Shown in pieces: positions 36,401 to 40,863 of a stretch of DNA of 64,000 nt. Each line of letters starts with the position of its first letter. Position 1 is the first letter of the stretch. The stretch is from Chelonoidis abingdonii (lineage: Eukaryota; Chordata; Testudines; Testudinidae). The position numbers and the translations under genes are program-made. Location of the stretch: positions 10,285,060 to 10,349,059 of the forward strand of contig NC_133782.1 of the NCBI RefSeq assembly GCF_003597395.2. The letters are read 5' to 3'. The notes below the pieces were generated by a model that was not told the DNA's origin, ran no database searches, and was given only the letters and a program-made list of their open reading frames with translations.

Positions 36401-39020
36401 CTCAGCTGAGGGGTCCTGTTCTCTATACCTACAAGCTCTGTTTTAGACTGTGTTCCTGTCTTCTAATAAACCTCTGTTTTACTGGCTGGCTACCAGTCAT
36501 TGCTGACTGCGAAGTGGGGGTGCATGCAGGACCCTGTGGCTTCCCTAGGACCCCGCCTGGGCGGACTCACTATGGGAAGCACACGGAGGAGCATATGCTG
36601 AATGCTCCAAGGTCAGACCCAAGAAGGTGAAGTCGTGTGAGCTTCTTGCCCTGAAAACAGTCTGCTCCAAGGGAGAGGAGGCTCCCCAAAGACCTGACTG
36701 GCTTTGTGGGGAGCAGTTCCAGAGTATCGCCCGGGGACTCCGTGGCATTAACCATCTTAATTTCAATGAAACAAGGACAGAAACAGTTTCCTTACTTTGT
36801 CCAAAAAAAATTAACTTTTTGTTTAGTCGTTTACATTTAACATGGTACTGTCCTGTATTTGCTTTATTATTATTATTATTATTATTATTATTTATTTCTG
36901 CTGCTGCCTGATTGTTCACTTTCGGTTCCAAGTGAAGCGAGTAGTTGAATGGGTCAGTTCGTAACTCTCAGGTTCTACAGTAGTTACACTCATCTTAACG
37001 GGACTATTCATATGCTTTAAAGTAATTCTTTGTAGGACTGGGGACTGAGATTGGTACCAACAATTTATGTATTATTTCCATCGCTGTACCTTGTAGCAAT
37101 ATCTTCAACTTCTTTAGTTATTTTTTGCCCAAAGGAACCTATTTCATAGAATCATAGACCTGGAATGGACCTCGAGAGGTCATCTAGTCCAGTCCCCTGC
37201 ACTCAAGGTAGGACTAAGTATTATCTATAGGTGTTTGTCCAAACTGCTCTTAAAAATCCCCAATGATGGAGATTCCACAACCTCCCTAGGCAATTTATTC
37301 CATTGCTTAACCACCCTGACAGTTAAGAAGTTTTTCCTCATGTCTAAACTAAACCTCCCTTGCTGCAATTTAAGCCCATTGCTTCTTAACCTCTGAGGAT
37401 AGGACAAGAAGAACAATTTTTCTCCCTCCTCCTTGTAACAACCTTTTATGTACTTGAAAATTGTTATCATGTCCCTTCTCAGTCTTCTCGTCTCCAGAAG
37501 AAACAAACCCAATTTTCTCAATCTTCCCTCTTAGATCATGTTTTCTAGACCATTAATCATTTTTGTTGCTCTTCTCTGGACTTTCTCCAATCTGTCCACA
37601 TCTTTCCCGAAATGTGGCGCCCAGAACTGGACACAATACTCCAGCTGAGGCCTAATCAGCGTGGAGTAAAGTGGAAGAATGACTTCCAATGTCTTGCTTA
37701 CAACATCCTGCTAATACCTCCCAGAATGATGTTTGCTTTTTTTACAAAAGCGTTACACTGTTGACTCATATTTAGCTTGTGGTCCACTATGACCCCCAGA
37801 TCCCTTTCCGCAGTCCTCCTTCCTAGGCAGTCATTTCCCATTTTGTATATGTGCAACTGATTGTTCCTTCCTAAATGGAGTACTTTACATTTGTCCTTAT
37901 TGAACTTCATTGTATTTATTTCAGACCATTTCTCCAGTTTCTCTAGATCGTTTTGAATTTTATTCCTAGCCTCCAAAGCACTTGCAACCCCTCCCAGCTT
38001 GGTATCATCCACAAGCTTTATAAGTGTACTCTCTATGCCAGGGGTTCTCAGACTTTTGTACTGGTGACCCCTTTCACATAGCAAGCCTCTGAGTGTGACC
38101 GCCCTTATACATCAAAAACATTTTTTTATATATTTAACACCATTATAAATGCTGGATGCAAAGCAGGGTTCGGGGTGAAGGCTGACAGCTTGCAACCCCC
38201 CCATGTAATAACCTTGCGACTCCCTGAGGAGTCCTGACCCCCCAGTTTGAGAATCCCTGCTCTATGCCATTGTCTAAATCATTGATTAATTGATTTGTAG
38301 GCTTGGAAGGATTAGATTTTTGTTGGTAAACATTGATTTCACGGAAGATACACAAACTGACAAATTTCCATCCATGATTATTTAAATTTACAGCTAGACA
38401 ATGTAAGAAAAATTCTGCTTCAAAATGTACTAGAATTGATTTAAGGATATTTACTTTGTCTATTATGCTGTTGACAACTTGCGTTTTTAATGGTTATAAA
38501 GCCTTAACTTTTTAAAATCTCATCTACTGTTATTAAATAATTAGTGTCTGGCCCCTCCATAACTTCCCACAACTATGAAAATTGATTAAAAATCAAAGTG
38601 CTTAAAAGTGATATTATTAAAAAACAAAAACCAAAGTTGGCCAAGCCCACCTCCTTGAGATCAGCGCCTCTCTGAAGAAGGTAGGTTAACAGGCAAACTA
38701 TTTCAAGGGCAAAGATTTCTATTTCCAAAGGCTTCCGCCTCCCCCCTAACCAGCGTTACCACAGTGGGGCAGTTTAATGCGGTGGGGTGTAGCTGGTGGC
38801 ACTGAATTACCCCTGCACAGGTGCGGGGGAAACCTAGGCAGACTCTTATGTATCCTTTCTCCGGAGCTTCCCCAGCTCCCGTATCCGCTGCCTGTGCACC
38901 GCTCCAGGCTGCCCCAGCCTCTTCCACCGCACAGTGCCGCGCAGCCCCCGCGGAGCGCCCAGCCCCCACGGACCCCCGCGCACCTACCGCCAGGAGAAGC
39001 AGCGCAGCCAGGCGCCCCAT
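6262..39020 (-). CDS. CDH26: Cadherin-like protein 26 (CDH26), 17 coding exons, complete
   Basis: Single-pass adhesion receptor of the cadherin superfamily; human CDH26 is epithelial and is reported to bind catenins and alpha-E/alpha-4 integrins. Coding exons, minus strand, 5' to 3': 38988-39020, 29492-29569, 28453-28575, 27002-27163, 24472-24619, 22067-22233, 21579-21707, 17417-17602, 16963-17231, 16237-16379, 14442-14675, 13571-13792, 10182-10312, 8169-8237, 7958-8011, 7173-7259, 6262-6453. They sum to 2427 nt, 808 residues plus stop (human about 832). All introns are GT-AG and all phases join without a frame break. Predicted order: signal peptide 1 to about 15; prodomain ending RRTKR (51-55); mature start R56-W57; EC1 with DINDNAPKF (158-166); EC2 ending DTNNHLPVF (268-276); EC3 ending DRNDAPEF (390-397); EC4 ending DINDHMPTL (496-504); a Cys-bearing membrane-proximal domain (C597, C599, C605); transmembrane helix about 617-639; cytoplasmic tail 640-808. 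The FAM217B neighbour matches human synteny. No stop or frameshift was seen, so the gene looks functional. Confidence 0.93.
7173..7259 (-). CDS. CDH26: CDH26 exon 16
   Basis: An 87-nt, phase 0-0 exon encoding 29 residues that include VETLHRRPL and end VGEMLNQ. Human CDH26 ends the matching exon with MAETLNQ, directly before the terminal exon. The acceptor is strong (ctctctttcag) and the donor is CAG|GTAGGG. It is too short to stand out as an ORF and was found by scanning for the MLNQ end. Confidence 0.85.
7500..7720 (+). repeat. tRNA-derived SINE with MIR/L2-like 3' part
   Basis: The left part has an A-box-like stretch (tagctcatgtggtagagg) and a B-box-like stretch (ggttcggtcct). The right part is the L2/MIR-type module (attgcaagctcactgggcag, then acagtgcctagcacgatgag). 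It sits in CDH26 intron 15. A functional tRNA is rejected because the cloverleaf arms do not form. Confidence 0.6.
7752..7850. repeat. palindromic interspersed repeat
   Basis: It has cctgatcctgcc near the left end and a diverged complement (tactgattcaggg) near the right end. It is a non-coding foldback of the same type as at 5283-5425, in CDH26 intron 15. Confidence 0.4.
7958..8011 (-). CDS. CDH26: CDH26 exon 15 (two possible donors)
   Basis: A 54-nt, phase 0-0 exon reading [18 protein letters not shown], similar to human PSAASQSAQAR at this place in the tail. The acceptor is tttttaaag. Two good donors lie 24 nt apart: CAT|GTAAGT (exon end 7958) and CCA|GTAAGT (exon end 7982). Both keep the frame, so isoforms of 808 and 800 residues are possible. 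Which one is used cannot be decided from sequence. Confidence 0.7.
8169..8237 (-). CDS. CDH26: CDH26 exon 14
   Basis: A 69-nt, phase 0-0 exon encoding 23 residues beginning [11 protein letters not shown]. The human exon also encodes about 23 residues and begins DVEGQRPALLI. The acceptor is ttgttgtttgtcattgtag and the donor is TGT|GTAAGT. It codes for part of the cytoplasmic tail. Confidence 0.85.
8240..9384. other. CDH26 intron 13 sequence, nothing recognised
   Basis: No exon homology or repeat with clear ends is visible on either strand. The short open frames have no similarity that I recognise. Confidence 0.4.
9385..9555 (+). repeat. tRNA-derived SINE with CR1-like 3' end
   Basis: A tRNA-like head (tctcagtggtttgagctttg, then cagggttgtgagtttaatct) is followed by a CR1-type 3' end (ggggattggtcctgctttga, ggttggactagatgacct). 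The CR1 LINE copy at 2365-2638 shares that 3' end, so CR1 machinery probably mobilised it. Confidence 0.75.
10182..10312 (-). CDS. CDH26: CDH26 exon 13 (end of TM helix and start of tail)
   Basis: A 131-nt exon, phase 1 to 0. It completes Val632 and continues [16 protein letters not shown], then [13 protein letters not shown]. Human CDH26 has FLLRCYFV at the membrane exit and DEGHQTLVMYNAE in the tail, so the match is clear. The acceptor is ttttcctgtttcag and the donor is CAG|GTGGGC. The cysteines just inside the membrane could be palmitoylated (inference). Confidence 0.88.
10495..12445 (+). mobile_element. Penelope-like retroelement relic
   Basis: Decayed reverse-transcriptase reading with a YMLPKI-type N-terminal segment (about 10735), motif [14 protein letters not shown] (10947) and [20 protein letters not shown] (11125-11184), which are hallmarks of Penelope-like elements. 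A later stretch (about 11900-12160) resembles the GIY-YIG endonuclease and C-terminus ([25 protein letters not shown]). Several stops and frame changes interrupt it. At the RT catalytic motif the sequence reads [10 protein letters not shown], so the Asp pair is gone. The 3' end has a hammerhead-like core (12315-12343) and ends gggctacaacactgcat. Lies in CDH26 intron 12, antisense to the gene. Confidence 0.82.
12312..12360 (+). ncRNA. degenerate hammerhead-like motif at PLE 3' end
   Basis: A core CTCAAGA (12315-12321; consensus CTGANGA, conserved G changed to C) is followed by a short hairpin and GAAA (12340-12343). PLEs are known to carry hammerhead motifs near their termini. This one has lost a core base and should be inactive. 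Confidence 0.5.
12597..12626 (+). repeat. near-copy of a CDH26 exon 11 fragment
   Basis: Thirty bases match 14592-14621 inside CDH26 exon 11 at 28 of 30 positions, in the same orientation. The first mismatch is a CpG-to-TpG change. It ends where CR1-like sequence begins, which suggests templated filler DNA at an insertion or repair junction. Confidence 0.7.
12622..13190 (-). mobile_element. diverged CR1-type LINE fragment
   Basis: On the minus strand the reading includes [28 protein letters not shown] text ending in KPERVQR, which resembles the C-terminal part of CR1 ORF2. The plus strand shows the usual antisense phrases (gagttccacaggttaac, cctctctaaaatacgctgcc). It is old and interrupted, in CDH26 intron 12. 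Confidence 0.6.
13571..13792 (-). CDS. CDH26: CDH26 exon 12 (membrane-proximal domain and TM)
   Basis: A 222-nt exon, phase 1 to 1. It begins [20 protein letters not shown] (human GQSVELLTLRSLPRGNYLVP) and contains CHCPDGRVC (human CPCASGLTC). It ends within the transmembrane helix ([16 protein letters not shown]). The acceptor is cttcttttag and the donor is CTAG|GTAAGA. Codes for residues 558 to about 632. Confidence 0.95.
14205..14310. repeat. palindromic repeat (agttactcc / ggagtgactcc)
   Basis: It has inverted halves centred on tactccagtgtaactctgga. Similar foldback repeats occur at about 55031-55130 and 61985-62085. Non-coding, in CDH26 intron 11. Confidence 0.45.
14442..14675 (-). CDS. 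CDH26: CDH26 exon 11 (end of EC4, start of EC5)
   Basis: A 234-nt exon, phase 1 to 1, that begins [20 protein letters not shown] (human FPPQTATGTLMLFLSDIND). It carries the calcium linker DINDHMPTL, then FLEVC and a DPFTF-like stretch (SPFTFKL). The acceptor is ttttctccacctag and the donor is TTTG|GTAAGT. Codes for residues 480-558. Confidence 0.96.
14950..15245. mobile_element. non-autonomous DNA transposon (GTCTACACT-type TIRs)
   Basis: Inverted ends: gggtatgtctacactac at left and a complement of it at right (cagtgtagaccagggct). The middle has further inverted matches (gattgatttatca with gataaatcaac). Relatives are at about 48325-48615 and 30924-31197. Probably a Harbinger-type MITE family; that placement is inferred. 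Confidence 0.6.
15385..15545 (+). repeat. MIR-like tRNA-derived SINE
   Basis: It contains gggttcaattctctgctctg, then cttgtgtgagcttgggaaag and ctgtgcctcagttcccatca in the usual order. This is the same family as 775-990, in CDH26 intron 10/11 space. Confidence 0.65.
16237..16379 (-). CDS. CDH26: CDH26 exon 10 (EC4)
   Basis: A 143-nt exon, phase 2 to 1, reading [20 protein letters not shown], then KELDRESP and IIIHAIDDG. Human CDH26 has YELVHDPANWVSVDKNSGVV, DRESP and IIIHAVDDG. The LDRES block is the cadherin LDRE calcium-binding motif. The acceptor is ttgttttcttcag and the donor is GATG|GTAAGT. Confidence 0.96.
16963..17231 (-). CDS. CDH26: CDH26 exon 9 (end of EC3, start of EC4)
   Basis: A 269-nt exon, phase 0 to 2, that begins [20 protein letters not shown]. 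It includes the linker DRNDAPEF and [20 protein letters not shown] (human KEEGARPGTLLGTFNAMDPD). The linker is one residue shorter than the canonical DxNDxxPxF, and human has the same shortening (DANDPPAF). The acceptor is ctctttgggtttgcag and the donor is TTAA|GTAAGT. Confidence 0.96.
17417..17602 (-). CDS. CDH26: CDH26 exon 8 (EC3)
   Basis: A 186-nt, phase 0-0 exon encoding 62 residues: [20 protein letters not shown], then [14 protein letters not shown] and ending [15 protein letters not shown]. Human has QDRDSPFTSAWRAKF and [13 protein letters not shown]. The acceptor is ctttttttcag and the donor is AAG|GTAATG. The DQDSP and DPETNEG motifs are calcium-site elements of the repeat. Confidence 0.95.
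17604..18854. other. CDH26 intron 7 sequence, nothing recognised
   Basis: No supported exon. Short unrelated frames occur on both strands. Old repeats are likely but I cannot name them. Confidence 0.35.
18855..19075 (-). mobile_element. CR1 LINE 3' fragment
   Basis: The plus strand shows the antisense of a CR1 3' end: agaacggctgtaccgagtca, gaccaaaggtccatccagcc, cagtatctgtttaccgacag and aggctagggacaccattcct. The same phrases occur at 59865 onward. Confidence 0.75.
19790..20660. mobile_element. LTR-like element
   Basis: GC-richer block with no coding potential. It shares phrases with the LTR-like insertion at 60662 (acagggtccct...actggaacccagag against acagggtccctgggctggca). The exact ends and target duplication are unclear, so the boundaries are approximate. 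It lies in CDH26 intron 7. Confidence 0.4.
20785..21535 (-). mobile_element. CR1 LINE fragment
   Basis: Antisense CR1 phrases run in order on the plus strand: atagatgccaaggccagaag, ggaccattctgatcatttag, tctctgaacccactccaatc, and gtgggcaccagaactggat. On the minus strand a fragment near 21300 resembles CR1 ORF2 (ECINRGISS). Decayed, in CDH26 intron 7. Confidence 0.75.
21579..21707 (-). CDS. CDH26: CDH26 exon 7 (end of EC2)
   Basis: A 129-nt, phase 0-0 exon encoding 43 residues, including [20 protein letters not shown] and ending [13 protein letters not shown]. Human has FTLLIRARDCGEPSLSSTTT and GNNHRPAFTQEN. The linker has Asn where canonical cadherins have Asp, and human shares this loss. The acceptor is ttttcag-like and the donor is AAT|GTAAGG. 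Confidence 0.96.
21791..21961. mobile_element. small MITE with tctaccctgatataac ends
   Basis: Terminal inverted repeats tctaccctgatataacgc and gttatatcggggtaga, about 16 bp, enclose a GC-rich centre. It is 165-170 bp and non-coding, in CDH26 intron 6. Confidence 0.65.
22067..22233 (-). CDS. CDH26: CDH26 exon 6 (EC2)
   Basis: A 167-nt exon, phase 1 to 0, reading [20 protein letters not shown], then [18 protein letters not shown] and ending ISGCLDHQ. Human has QPIFQMLAVDLDEENTPNSQ and RLSGCLDYE. The DKDEED stretch is the usual start-of-repeat calcium motif. The acceptor is ttcttcatcctag and the donor is CAG|GTGAAG. Confidence 0.95.
22640..23220 (+). mobile_element. CR1 LINE 3' end
   Basis: Sense CR1 sequence: gggctgcttagctttgaaaa (LFSL-KRD region), tggaactcattgccatggga, agttcatggaggatagatcc, and the 3' end acccagtatggcagctttta. 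Several stops. It lies in CDH26 intron 5, antisense to the gene. Confidence 0.85.
24098..24381. mobile_element. hAT-type MITE with perfect 8-bp TSD
   Basis: The ends are CAGTGTTTCTCAAA and its complement (tttgagaaacactg), with long subterminal inverted matches (tgcttgtgtagggaaag). The direct 8-bp duplication CCCTAAAC flanks both sides (24090-24097 and 24382-24389). In CDH26 intron 5, 284 bp, non-coding. Confidence 0.9.
24472..24619 (-). CDS. CDH26: CDH26 exon 5 (end of EC1)
   Basis: A 148-nt exon, phase 0 to 1, reading [20 protein letters not shown], then the linker DINDNAPKF and [12 protein letters not shown]. Human has YFDVVERSTGKIVDTSLIF, DVNDHAPQF and KEFNITVQEN. FNIT is a conserved N-glycosylation sequon. 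The acceptor is ccattactcag and the donor is ACAG|GTAAGC. Confidence 0.96.
25012..26255. mobile_element. 1.2-kb hAT-type non-autonomous element with GC-rich core
   Basis: Ends CAGGGCTGGC and ggccctg with inverted subterminal sequence (attcgcccaattc at left, gaattggaccccgc at right). The 8-bp duplication GCTGCAAC is perfect (25004-25011 and 26256-26263). The interior has tandem ccggctggagc-type units (25190-25360) and a Cys/Pro-codon-like repeat tract (25560-25970). Open frames of up to 144 codons here are compositional. Lies in CDH26 intron 4. Confidence 0.85.
27002..27163 (-). CDS. CDH26: CDH26 exon 4 (EC1)
   Basis: A 162-nt, phase 0-0 exon encoding 54 residues: [20 protein letters not shown], then [18 protein letters not shown] and [10 protein letters not shown]. 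Human has [38 protein letters not shown] and VDREMTP. It has the EC1 signature ([11 protein letters not shown]) and a sequon NMS. The acceptor is cttttgtag and the donor is AAG|GTAAAT. Confidence 0.96.
27520..28290 (+). mobile_element. CR1-like LINE relic with RT and 3' end
   Basis: Decayed sense reading: [15 protein letters not shown] near 27555, then GTSQH (27835), VDNGEPVGL and [19 protein letters not shown] near 27920-28030, which match the RT segment preceding the conserved LDF-AFDKV region of CR1-type elements. The 3' end (actggtctagatggaccact, acagttcttatgtttctat) is standard CR1. In CDH26 intron 3, antisense. Confidence 0.75.
28453..28575 (-). CDS. CDH26: CDH26 exon 3 (furin site and mature N-terminus)
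   Basis: A 123-nt, phase 0-0 exon encoding 41 residues: [20 protein letters not shown], then [20 protein letters not shown]. Human has [13 protein letters not shown] and FPKLIGE. RRTKR is a furin-type site, and cleavage after it leaves RWVITT with the strand-swap Trp at mature position 2. I chose the acceptor at tatcaacag because it keeps phase 0 with exon 2; other AG choices at 28561 are less pyrimidine-rich. The donor is GAG|GTAAAA. Confidence 0.92.
28834..29148. mobile_element. hAT-type MITE with perfect 8-bp TSD
   Basis: Ends caggagttggcaa and ttgcctacccctg with flanking duplication CTCTAATA on both sides (28826-28833 and 29149-29156). 315 bp, in CDH26 intron 2. The same family lies inverted at 57522-58067. 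Confidence 0.9.
29492..29569 (-). CDS. CDH26: CDH26 exon 2 (prodomain)
   Basis: A 78-nt, phase 0-0 exon encoding 26 residues: [20 protein letters not shown], then DKTSSK. It finishes the signal peptide (LLLLAVTAAS) and starts the short prodomain. Human similarity is weak here, as expected for a fast-evolving prodomain. The call rests on good splice sites (ttttataag and AAG|GTTTGT) and perfect frame agreement with exons 1 and 3. Confidence 0.75.
30076..30275. repeat. palindromic repeat (ggattttcaaaagca ends)
   Basis: The left end gtgggattttcaaaagcac is complementary to decayed sequence at the right end (ggctcctttgaaaatt). The same style occurs at about 49605-49680 and 53155-53255. In CDH26 intron 1. 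Confidence 0.45.
30924..31197. mobile_element. MITE with gggtaggtctacact TIRs
   Basis: Left end ttagggtaggtctacactgt, right end complement gatgtagacaagccctta. TTA trinucleotides lie at both margins, as in Harbinger-type elements. Internal pairs include ctttcatggg with cccatgaaag. In CDH26 intron 1. Confidence 0.6.
32181..33283. other. copy-A-only segment with CA microsatellite
   Basis: Present in copy A and absent at the matching point of copy B (35925). It contains a GC-rich block beginning ggctgtggctacacttgcag (32706) and a CA/CACACG tract at 33170-33205. It could be an insertion in A or a deletion in B; I saw no clear target duplication. Confidence 0.5.
33304..33697. mobile_element. Tigger-type MITE, copy A
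   Basis: Terminal inverted repeats cagtagaacctcagagttat and its complement (gtaactcttaggttctac) with TA on both sides (33302-33303 and 33698-33699). 394 bp, non-coding. The duplicate at 35948-36980 is the same insertion interrupted by an LTR. Confidence 0.85.
33855..34770 (-). mobile_element. CR1-like LINE fragment, copy A
   Basis: The minus strand reads [20 protein letters not shown] and [20 protein letters not shown], and further 3' [20 protein letters not shown]. These are C-terminal CR1-type ORF2 segments. It is frame-broken. The paralogous copy is at 37140-38030. Confidence 0.85.
36116..36747 (+). mobile_element. solo LTR of an endogenous retrovirus
   Basis: It begins TGTGACAAAG, ends CTCCGTGGCA, and has an AATAAA at 36466. 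The flanks are tgaac (36111-36115) and ttaac (36748-36752), a 5-bp duplication with one mismatch. The matching empty site in copy A reads ttttaaccatc. 632 bp, no internal viral genes remain. Confidence 0.9.
36865..36892. repeat. (ATT)n microsatellite
   Basis: About nine ATT repeats inside the copy B Tigger MITE. Copy A has a shorter, interrupted tract at the same place. Confidence 0.9.
37140..38030 (-). mobile_element. CR1-like LINE fragment, copy B
   Basis: The minus strand reads [40 protein letters not shown] and [20 protein letters not shown], then [20 protein letters not shown]. It is better preserved than copy A. Confidence 0.88.
38039..38259. mobile_element. hAT-type MITE with perfect 8-bp TSD
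   Basis: Ends CAGGGGTTCTCA and its complement (tgagaatccctg). The duplication CTCTATGC is exact at 38031-38038 and 38260-38267. 221 bp, absent from copy A, so it is younger than the duplication. Confidence 0.92.
38988..39020 (-). CDS. CDH26: CDH26 exon 1 (start codon and signal peptide)
   Basis: ATG at 39020-39018, then [11 protein letters not shown] and a donor GCG|GTAGGT. Joined to exon 2 it gives a normal signal peptide ([13 protein letters not shown]). An alternative donor four bases downstream would break the frame. An upstream in-frame Met at 39077 is possible but would put charged residues ahead of the hydrophobic core and lies in the predicted 5' UTR. Confidence 0.8.
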
Positions 39021-39082
39021 GGCCAGCAGAGGCGGTGACCGGAGCGCGAGCGGGTCTGAGCCGCTGCACCGCAGCATCCCCG

Positions 39083-39092
39083 CTTATAAAGC
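39083..39092 (-). promoter_or_regulatory. TATA-like box of CDH26
   Basis: The minus strand reads CTTTATAAGC about 65-70 bases upstream of the ATG. A start site about 30 bases downstream would give a 5' UTR of roughly 35-40 nt. The motif is near-palindromic. Use is inferred. Confidence 0.45.
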
Positions 39093-39560
39093 GGGTTGGA
39101 GGAGCGGCCTGGGCTGCATGTGCCGCCCCACCCCCTCCCCTGCAGGGACCGGCGCGGGGATACCGCGGCCGCTTCCCGGAGAGGCGGGGACCCGCGGAGA
39201 GATGGCGGGGAGCGAGGCGCTCCCCCTCCCACGCTGGCGGGGGGAGATGCCCGCGGTCCTTGTCAGTAGTTGCTAGAGGTGCAGGCAGAGCCCGGTTGCG
39301 AAGTGCGGGTCCGGGTCTGCTCTGCAGGCTCTGCTCCGGAGGCAGAGTTTGGGGCCGAGGCAGGTGCCAGCTCCGGAGCGCGCGTGGCTGGGAAGAGGGG
39401 GGTGGGCGCGCTACGCAGGGCCCCCGGGGAAGGAGGGGGGAGCTGCAGGGCTCGCGCCATTCTTCTGGGGCCTGATCCTGCGGCCCCCTCACTTCCACTG
39501 TCTGTCACCAAAGCGTGGAATTGCCGGGGCCCCGGGGGGGTCAGCCTGAGGAAGGGAGAG

Positions 39561-40549
39561 GGGGTGGGAGGCAGCTCTGGCCCTAGCAAACTGTGTCCTT
39601 GCACGTGGACAACATGAGGCTCTGCCCAGGGGAGATTGTGGAGATGTTCAAACTAGAGTCATTCAGCAATCTGCCCTGCTGGGCTCCACCTTGGTTGTGC
39701 TTGAGTGTAACCATGGGCTCTGGCTGGCTTCCTGATTGGAGGGAATAAATAGTGGTATCTCTTAAGCGCTACCCACTTGGAGCTCGAAAATGAGACACAC
39801 ACCATAGGTGCATAGGTGCTTGAAATGGGGGTGCTCCCGCAACCCCTGGCTTGAAGTGGTTTCCATTATATACAGGGTTTGCACTTTGGTTCAATGGGTC
39901 TCAGCACCCCCATTCCACAAACTGTTCCAGCATCTGTCTCACTGCATTGTCTAGGTCTCTGGTCTTTATCTCCTTTCTTACTGTAGCAGTAAAATAGTTC
40001 ACAGTCGGGTTGCTCTAGGAATTTTGCCGCCCCAAGCATGGCAGGGGGAGGTCCGCCAATGCCGCAGGACCAGCAGACCCTCCGCAGGCAAACCGCTGAG
40101 GGCAGCCTGCCTGTCGCTCTCATGGCACCGGCAGAGTGCCCCCTGTGGCTTGCCGCCCCAGGCAGGCGCTTGGCATGCTGTGGCCTGGAGCCGCCCTGTT
40201 CACAGTGTTGACAAAAATCATGCTTACTGAGCATCGGAGTTACAGCTCACTAGATGAATGGGGCAGTTTGCCCCTCCCAGTTGTTCCAGGCTCTCTGCAA
40301 GCTCAACTTGTTCATCTCAGCACCAGTTAGTCAAGGTCACATTTTTGTGGTTTTCTTCACAATCACAACAGTTGGAGATTTCTTTTAAGAAAAATGAAAC
40401 CTGAGATTCTGGAGAACAGCACAGTATCTACGGAAAGGTGGAGTGTGTTGCCTGGCCTGGTACCAGCTAGTTTCAAGCCTTAGTCAAGGGCACTCAGCGC
40501 CTCAGGGAGAGCTCAACACCTTCCAGGCTCTGCTCCACAGGTTCTAAAG
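39561..40549. other. intergenic, nothing recognised
   Basis: Upstream of CDH26. No supported gene. A GC-rich patch at 40025-40200 (gccgccccaagcatggcagg, gcagcctgcctgtcgctctc) looks like a repeat fragment. Confidence 0.4.
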
Positions 40550-40863
40550 CAGGTTTTGGCAACCTTTGGCGCGCAACCTGTCAGGGAAATCCACTGGTGG
40601 GTCGGGACGGTTTGTTTACCTGCAGCATCTGCAGGTTCAGCCAATCGCAGCTCCCACTGGCCGCGGTTCGCCATTCCAGGCCAATGGGGGCCAAGGGATG
40701 TGCTGGCCACCACTTACCACAGACCCCATTGGCCTGGAGAGGTGAAATGCAGCCAGTGAGAGCTGCAATCGGCTGAACCTGCGGACGCTGCAGGTAGACA
40801 AACTGGCCCAGCCTGTCAGTGGATTTCCCTAATGGGCCACGGGCCAAAGGTTGCCAATCCCTG
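40550..40863. mobile_element. hAT-type MITE
   Basis: Ends caggttttggcaacctttgg and its complement (ccaaaggttgccaatccctg). Long subterminal inverted matches (gtttgtttacctgcagcatc against a complement near 40795). Flanks ttctaaag and gtctaagg agree at 6 of 8 bases. Confidence 0.8.

Larger units (their letters stand above)
35948..36980. mobile_element. Tigger-type MITE, copy B, split by a solo LTR
   Basis: Same inverted ends as 33304-33697. Removing the LTR and one 5-bp duplication leaves about 396 bp, the same size as copy A. Confidence 0.85.
35246..38582. repeat. tandem duplication, copy B
   Basis: Paralog of 31500-35066, separated from it by about 180 bases. It carries two insertions that A lacks: a solo LTR (36116-36747) and a hAT MITE (38039-38259). 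Both are therefore younger than the duplication. Confidence 0.85.
38870..39560. promoter_or_regulatory. CpG island over the CDH26 promoter and exon 1
   Basis: GC-rich with many CpG dinucleotides, in sharp contrast to the AT-rich flanks. It covers the first coding exon and about 540 bases upstream. Long open frames on both strands here (up to 250 codons) are a product of GC content. Confidence 0.8.

Noticed and set aside
33855..38030. Repeated minus-strand peptides ([17 protein letters not shown]) as a host gene family
   Set aside because: They are CR1-type ORF2 fragments with frame breaks, duplicated with the intron block.
38746..39498. 250-codon and other long open frames in the CpG island on both strands
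   Set aside because: They overlap each other and the CDH26 promoter, have low-complexity Pro/Arg/Gly/Ala composition and no domain. GC content alone removes stop codons.
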